The notes under the pieces are model-generated. The model did no database searches and was not told the origin of the DNA. It worked only from the letters and a program-made list of their open reading frames with translations. Below are positions 6,569-9,814 of a stretch of DNA of 9,814 nucleotides, in pieces. The stretch spans positions 1 through 9,814 of the forward strand of contig CAJOKY010000061.1 of NCBI GenBank assembly GCA_905235425.1, in the 5' to 3' direction. Position 1 is the stretch's first letter. Every line of letters starts with the position of its first letter. The position numbers and the translations under genes are program-made. This stretch comes from an uncultured Selenomonadaceae bacterium (GTDB taxonomy: Bacteria > Bacillota > Negativicutes > Selenomonadales > Selenomonadaceae).

Positions 6569-7429
6569 TTGCTGACGCCAATGGACATTCATAACCGCGA
6601 ATTTAAAAAAGGTCTTCGCGGCTACAAGGAAAGTGAAGTTGATGAATTTCTTGACAGAGTGGTTGCCGATTACGAAAAACTTTGGCGCGATAATGAAAAG
6701 CTGAAGGAACAGGCACGCTTTAATGAAAAGGAAATTAATCACTACAGAAATTTGGAAAAAAATCTGCAAGACACTTTGGTTGTCGCACAGAAAACCGCAG
6801 ACGAGCTTATAAGTGCGGCGAAAAAAAATGCTAAGGAAACACGTGAAAATGCCGTTCGTGAGTCTAAAAATATGTACGATAACACCGTACGTGAAACGCA
6901 GAATATGCGTGAACAGGCGATGATTGACATTAAGCGGCAACTTGATGAAGCACAAAGAAAACTTAGCGCAATCGCCGCCGAATATTCCCGCGTCATAACC
7001 GATAAAGAGGCTTTCTTCATAAGAATCAGGACGACGCTTGAGGCGGAGCTTGCCGTAACCAATCAGCTTTTACATTCATTGCCCAATCCCAAAGACTTCG
7101 GCAAAATTCAATCTGCCGCGTACAATGCCTTTGAACAGGACGCTAAGGCTCAGGCGGTTATGGACGGCAAAGATAAAACGTCCGACACGAAAGTCGCCGC
7201 GCCTGTCAAAGAAGTTGCAGAAAATGACGACGATACAAAAGTTGTCGAAAAGGTTACGCCTGACAAAAAAGTTGACGCTGAACCTAAAGTCAACAATGCA
7301 CCTACAAAAAATTCTTTGCAGGCGTCAAAAATTCAACAGGCGTTAAAAAATGCCAAAGCCGCCGCGCAGGCTGAACTTGAGGCGGAACTTGAAAAAACTA
7401 CCGCGTACACTCCGGTTAAGAAAGCGTAA
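6569..7429 (+). CDS. divIVA: DivIVA, coiled-coil cell-pole/septum organiser
   Basis: DivIVA recognises curved membrane at poles and septa and recruits division, segregation or wall-synthesis partners. The N-terminal membrane-binding domain is unmistakable: LTPMDIHNREFKKGLRGYKESEVDEFL in the first 30 residues, including the RGY turn. A long coiled coil rich in Glu, Lys, Gln and Ala runs from about residue 28 to 165. After it comes a low-complexity tail at about 190-286 with many Lys, Ala, Asp, Glu and Val residues, which makes this protein longer than Bacillus DivIVA (about 164 residues). Such tails vary between species. The start is TTG at 6569 by Shine-Dalgarno spacing; GTG at 6563 would add only two residues. 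The gene lies 31 bases after the metallopeptidase and 25 bases before lspA. No ileS is present next to it, unlike in Bacillus. Confidence 0.93.
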   Translation: MLTPMDIHNREFKKGLRGYKESEVDEFLDRVVADYEKLWRDNEKLKEQARFNEKEINHYRNLEKNLQDTLVVAQKTADELISAAKKNAKETRENAVRESKNMYDNTVRETQNMREQAMIDIKRQLDEAQRKLSAIAAEYSRVITDKEAFFIRIRTTLEAELAVTNQLLHSLPNPKDFGKIQSAAYNAFEQDAKAQAVMDGKDKTSDTKVAAPVKEVAENDDDTKVVEKVTPDKKVDAEPKVNNAPTKNSLQASKIQQALKNAKAAAQAELEAELEKTTAYTPVKKA

Positions 7430-7440
7430 TTTAATTTTGA

Positions 7441-7446
7441 AGGAGG
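7441..7446 (+). promoter_or_regulatory. Shine-Dalgarno of lspA
   Basis: AGGAGG lies 8 bases before GTG 7455. The nearer GTG at 7451 is in a different frame, so this site fixes the lspA start. Confidence 0.75.
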
Positions 7447-7454
7447 TTAAGTGC

Positions 7455-8000
7455 GTGAAGTCCGTCATAAAATTTTTGAAAAACGTTTTGCTGGTAATTG
7501 AACTTACATTTTACATTGCCTACGTACATTTAGAAAAAGTACTATTCGTCGGCATAATCGCGCTTGACCAATATTCAAAGGCGCAAATCGAAATTAATAT
7601 GTTTCCCGGCGAAACAATACCGATTATCCAAGATATTTTTCACATAACGTACGTGCAGAATCCCGGCGCGGCGTTCGGAATAATGCCATATCAACAAAAT
7701 TTTTTTATCGGTATCGGCTCGTTGATGTTGGTATTTGCGGCGATTTACTATTCAAGGCTGAAAAATATAAACGTCATTATGAAGTACGGCGGCATATGCG
7801 CGGCGGCGGGAGCATTGGCAAATATGATTGACAGGGTACGCACGGGAATTGTAATTGACCTTTTGGACATGCGCATTTTCAATTTTCCCGTATTCAACAT
7901 TGCCGACATTGCGATAGTTATCGGCATGATTTCGCTAATGTACATGGTGCTTTTTAAATCGGAGGAAATGGAAAATTTTAAGGAAGTGCGTCAATCTTGA
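7455..8000 (+). CDS. lspA: Lipoprotein signal peptidase (signal peptidase II)
   Basis: LspA is an integral-membrane aspartyl peptidase that removes the signal peptide from diacylglyceryl-modified prolipoproteins. Family motifs are present in order: LDQYSKA at 37-43, QNPGAAFG at 68-75, AGALANMIDR at 118-127, the first catalytic aspartate in VID at 135, and FNIADIAIVIG at 147-157 with the second catalytic aspartate at 151. Hydrophobic segments lie at about 11-37 (interrupted), 83-99, 108-124 and 147-168. At 181 residues it is longer than most family members because about 20 residues precede the usual first transmembrane helix. GGAxGN is here AGALAN, a mild departure from the common motif. The start is GTG at 7455 with AGGAGG eight bases upstream. 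Its stop overlaps the rluD TTG by four bases, suggesting translational coupling. Confidence 0.93.
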   Translation: MKSVIKFLKNVLLVIELTFYIAYVHLEKVLFVGIIALDQYSKAQIEINMFPGETIPIIQDIFHITYVQNPGAAFGIMPYQQNFFIGIGSLMLVFAAIYYSRLKNINVIMKYGGICAAAGALANMIDRVRTGIVIDLLDMRIFNFPVFNIADIAIVIGMISLMYMVLFKSEEMENFKEVRQS

Positions 8001-8914
8001 ACTTTCAAGCTAATGTAGACGCAAAAAAAATGCGGCTTGACATTTATCTTGAAAAAATTTTTTCGGATAAATCGCGGTCGCACATACAAAAAAAAATTTC
8101 GGACGGCAATATTAAAGTCGATAACAAAATTGTTAAGCCGAGCTACAAGCTTAGCGGCGGCGAAAATATTTCGGTTGAAGATGATGACGTCGTTGAAACA
8201 GAATACTTGCCGGAAAATTTGCCGCTGAATATTTTGTACGAAGACAGCGACATTATCGTTATAAATAAAGCGCGAGGAATGACTGTACACCCTGCCGAAA
8301 CGGTGAAGTCGGGCACGTTAGTCAACGCGCTTTTATTTTATTGCAAAGATTTATCCGGCATTAACGGCGTCAAGCGTCCCGGCATTGTTCACCGGCTTGA
8401 TAAAGACACTTCCGGTGTTATGGTTGTGGCAAAAAATGATATCGCTCATGTAAACCTTGCCGCGCAGATTAAGGATAAAACCGCCGTTCGTACGTACCTT
8501 GCGATTGTTCACGGCGTATTGGCTGATGACGCGGGAATTATCAACGGCGCGATTGGACGCGATAAAGTTGACAGAAAAAAAATGGCGGTGACTGCTGACG
8601 GTAAAAGGGCTGTCACTGAGTTTAAAGTTTTGGAGCGGTTTAAAAATTTTACCTACGTTGAATGTAAGTTGCAGACTGGCAGAACTCATCAAATTCGCGT
8701 ACATATGGCTGAAATTGGTCATCCGCTTGTTGGCGACGAAAAGTACACTGCGCGGAAAAATCCATTCGACATACAAGGGCAAGCGTTACATTCACACACA
8801 TTGAGCTTGACGCACCCAACTACCGGCGAACGTATGAATTTTACTGCGCCACTTCCTGATGATATGGAAAAAATTTTAAAAAACTTGCGAGGTGTTAAAA
8901 ATGTTGACGCTTGA
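7997..8914 (+). CDS. rluD: RluD-type 23S rRNA pseudouridine synthase
   Basis: This RluA/RluD-family enzyme isomerises uridine to pseudouridine in large-subunit rRNA. The 305-residue product has an N-terminal S4 RNA-binding domain at about 13-60 (MRLDIYLEKIFSDKSRSHIQKKISDGNIKVD) and the catalytic domain at about 75-290. That domain contains INKARGMTVHP, the signature IVHRLDKDTSGVMVVAK with catalytic Asp135, the CKLQTGRTHQIRVHMA box and HPLVGDEKY. The exact target uridines cannot be told from sequence, so RluD is the best-fit family name, not a proven specificity. The start is TTG at 7997, overlapping the lspA stop (TTGA), with AAGGAAG about ten bases upstream. The 3' end overlaps the ATG of the following degenerate antitoxin gene by 14 bases. 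Confidence 0.93.
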   Translation: MNFQANVDAKKMRLDIYLEKIFSDKSRSHIQKKISDGNIKVDNKIVKPSYKLSGGENISVEDDDVVETEYLPENLPLNILYEDSDIIVINKARGMTVHPAETVKSGTLVNALLFYCKDLSGINGVKRPGIVHRLDKDTSGVMVVAKNDIAHVNLAAQIKDKTAVRTYLAIVHGVLADDAGIINGAIGRDKVDRKKMAVTADGKRAVTEFKVLERFKNFTYVECKLQTGRTHQIRVHMAEIGHPLVGDEKYTARKNPFDIQGQALHSHTLSLTHPTTGERMNFTAPLPDDMEKILKNLRGVKNVDA

Positions 8915-9181
8915 TGACATAAAGAAAGGCATTGAAAAAATTGCGCCGGAATATAAATTGACAAAAGTAACGCTTTTCGGTTCGCGTGCAAGAGGAAATT
9001 TTCGTGATGACAGGATTTAATTGTAGAATTTGAGACAAAGGCTGTATCGTTATTTACTCTTGCCGGATTGATGATTGATTTAGAAGAAATTTTTGGCGTA
9101 AAAGTTGACGTAATTCACGGATCTAAAAAAGCTGATTGGATGATTGAAATTGATACAGAGATAGAAATTCATGCAGCGTAG
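8901..9181 (+). pseudogene. Frameshifted MntA-like nucleotidyltransferase antitoxin
   Basis: In intact MntA/HepT systems this minimal nucleotidyltransferase silences the HEPN toxin by adding AMP to a tyrosine near its active site. The first frame starts at ATG 8901, encodes MLTLDDIKKGIEKIAPEYKL... and then the nucleotidyltransferase P-loop-like motif LFGSRARGNFRDD, and stops at TAA 9018-9020. The rest of the domain continues in another frame from about 9014: DLIVEFE, a leucine- and acid-rich segment, then KVDVIHGSKKADW, ending at TAG 9179-9181. The family motif after RG should read roughly DSDIDL. The junction retains DD...DL and lacks the residues between, so a loss of about 7 bases (or of 1) inside the catalytic Asp-x-Asp region is likely. 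The ATG overlaps the end of rluD by 14 bases, and a GAGG-like site precedes it. Programmed frameshifting is unlikely because residues of the active site are missing. Confidence 0.8.
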
Positions 9182-9514
9182 AGAAAAGATCGCTTTACAA
9201 AAAATTTTTGCCGAAATTGAATTAGCGTTAAATTTTTTATAAAATGATATGTTGGAAGAATTTTTGGCAGATGAAAAACAAAGCACGCTGTCGGTATGGC
9301 GGCAATAAATATCGGCGAGCTTACAAAACATTTGACATATGAATTTAGAAAAAGTTATCCGCAAATTTCTTGGAAAAAGGCTGTAGGATTCAAAGATGTT
9401 GTAGCTCATAAATATGAAACTTTGAATATGCTTGACGTTTTTAAAACAGTTAGTGAAGATTTTCCCAAAATGAAAATGCAAATTGAACAAATTTTGTCTG
9501 ACGAATCTCAATAA
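9171..9514 (+). pseudogene. Inactivated HepT-like HEPN toxin (DUF86 type)
   Basis: Intact HepT proteins are ribonucleases held off by MntA. ATG 9171 overlaps the antitoxin frame by 11 bases, as is usual for these pairs, and starts MQRREKIALQKIFAEIELALNFL before an in-frame TAA at 9240-9242. The same frame continues LEEFLADEK. An A-run at 9274-9278 then appears one base short: adding one A restores DEKTKHAVGMAAINIGEL and joins the downstream frame. That frame runs through INIGELTKHL, ISWKKAVGFKDVVAHKYETL and DVFKTVSEDFP to TAA 9512-9514. The RNase motif, normally R-x4-H-x-Y, is K-x4-H-x-Y here (Lys codon 9392-9394, His 9407-9409, Tyr 9413-9415). With the nonsense codon, frameshift and altered catalytic residue, function as a toxin is very unlikely. 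A 72-residue C-terminal fragment from ATG 9296 could in theory still be made. Confidence 0.85.
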
Positions 9515-9530
9515 AAGGGGCGGCGATTAA

Positions 9531-9814
9531 TTGAAGATAGCGTTTTTTGATTCGGGTATCGGCGGCTTATCGGTACTGCATCATGCCATGAAGATTTTGC
9601 CGAATGACGAATTTATTTTTTATGCGGACGAAGACAACGTACCCTACGGCACGAAGACGCGCGACCAGGTTTTAAGTTACGTTGATGCGGCTTTTAAATT
9701 TTTAACCGCGCAGAATGTAGGCGCAATAGTCGTAGCTTGCAACACGGCAACTTCTGTAGCAGTTCGCCCAATGCGTGAGAAATATGCTCTGCCGATTATC
9801 GGAATGGAACCTGC
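9531..9814 (+). CDS. murI: Glutamate racemase, 5' part (cut by window end)
   Basis: MurI interconverts L- and D-glutamate and supplies D-Glu for peptidoglycan stem peptides; it is a cytoplasmic, cofactor-independent racemase. The visible 94 residues carry the family hallmarks: FFDSGIGGLSVL near the N-terminus with Asp7 and Ser8, the YADEDNVPYGTK loop at about residues 31-42, and VVACNTATSVA containing Cys70, the first of the two catalytic cysteines. The second cysteine, expected roughly 110 residues later, is beyond the window. The start is TTG 9531, with the G-rich AAAAGGGGCGG upstream as ribosome binding site, and a 16-base gap after the degenerate toxin gene. It is the only cell-wall precursor enzyme in the cluster and is intact as far as seen. 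Confidence 0.93.
   Translation, partial: MKIAFFDSGIGGLSVLHHAMKILPNDEFIFYADEDNVPYGTKTRDQVLSYVDAAFKFLTAQNVGAIVVACNTATSVAVRPMREKYALPIIGMEP

Noticed and set aside
6425..6955. Minus-strand 176-residue open frame rich in Phe, Leu and Ile
   Set aside because: It is antisense to the metallopeptidase 3' end and the well-supported divIVA start; its composition is the expected complement of Lys/Glu-rich coding sequence.
7350..7454. Upstream extension of lspA into divIVA
   Set aside because: The Arg/Lys/Leu-rich residues are the out-of-frame reading of the divIVA tail. AGGAGG at 7441-7446 fixes the start at GTG 7455.
9014..9181. Programmed ribosomal frameshifting in the nucleotidyltransferase
   Set aside because: There is no slippery heptamer or downstream hairpin at the junction, conserved motif residues are missing, and the partner toxin is also broken.

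Overview
The window reads as a stretch of AT-rich chromosome from a diderm (outer-membrane) Firmicute, most likely a Negativicute (Selenomonas relatives). This is inferred from the mixture of genes. A Firmicute-type division cluster (yggS, sepF, ylmH, divIVA) sits next to lspA, rluD and murI. It occurs together with a type IV pilus PilO-like protein, a flagellin lysine-methylase-like protein, and an RTX-tailed protein of the kind exported by type I secretion. No rRNA, tRNA, CRISPR array or insertion sequence was seen.

Left part (1-2464). A PilO-like gene runs rightward and converges on a leftward cobalamin gene (cobI/cbiL); their 3' ends overlap by 30 bp. A rightward FliB-like cysteine-rich protein is divergent from cobI. 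The short region between them holds a plausible back-to-back promoter pair built on one palindromic TTGCAA hexamer. The FliB-like gene has no Shine-Dalgarno and may be (nearly) leaderless.

Right part (about 2490-9814). One tightly packed rightward cluster, probably an operon, runs yggS, sepF, a 15-bp tandem repeat, ylmH, a secreted-metallopeptidase gene, divIVA, lspA, rluD, a ruined MNT/HEPN toxin-antitoxin module, and murI (cut by the window end). Most genes have strong Shine-Dalgarno sequences, and many start with TTG or GTG. The conserved genes serve septum formation (SepF, DivIVA), PLP homeostasis (YggS), ribosome function (YlmH, RluD), lipoprotein maturation (LspA) and D-glutamate supply for peptidoglycan (MurI).

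Three things interrupt this housekeeping series. The first is a tandem repeat of four 15-bp units that fills the sepF-ylmH gap and ends three bases before the ylmH start codon, leaving ylmH with no recognisable ribosome binding site. The second is a 633-residue protein with a gluzincin HEMVH...E zinc site and an RTX-like C-terminus, lying between ylmH and divIVA. The third is a MntA/HepT-type module between rluD and murI, in which the antitoxin is frameshifted inside its catalytic motif and the toxin has a nonsense codon, a one-base loss in an A-run and a lysine in place of the catalytic arginine. I see no clear evidence of an entirely new defence or regulatory system. The repeat and the metallopeptidase are the best candidates for something undescribed.
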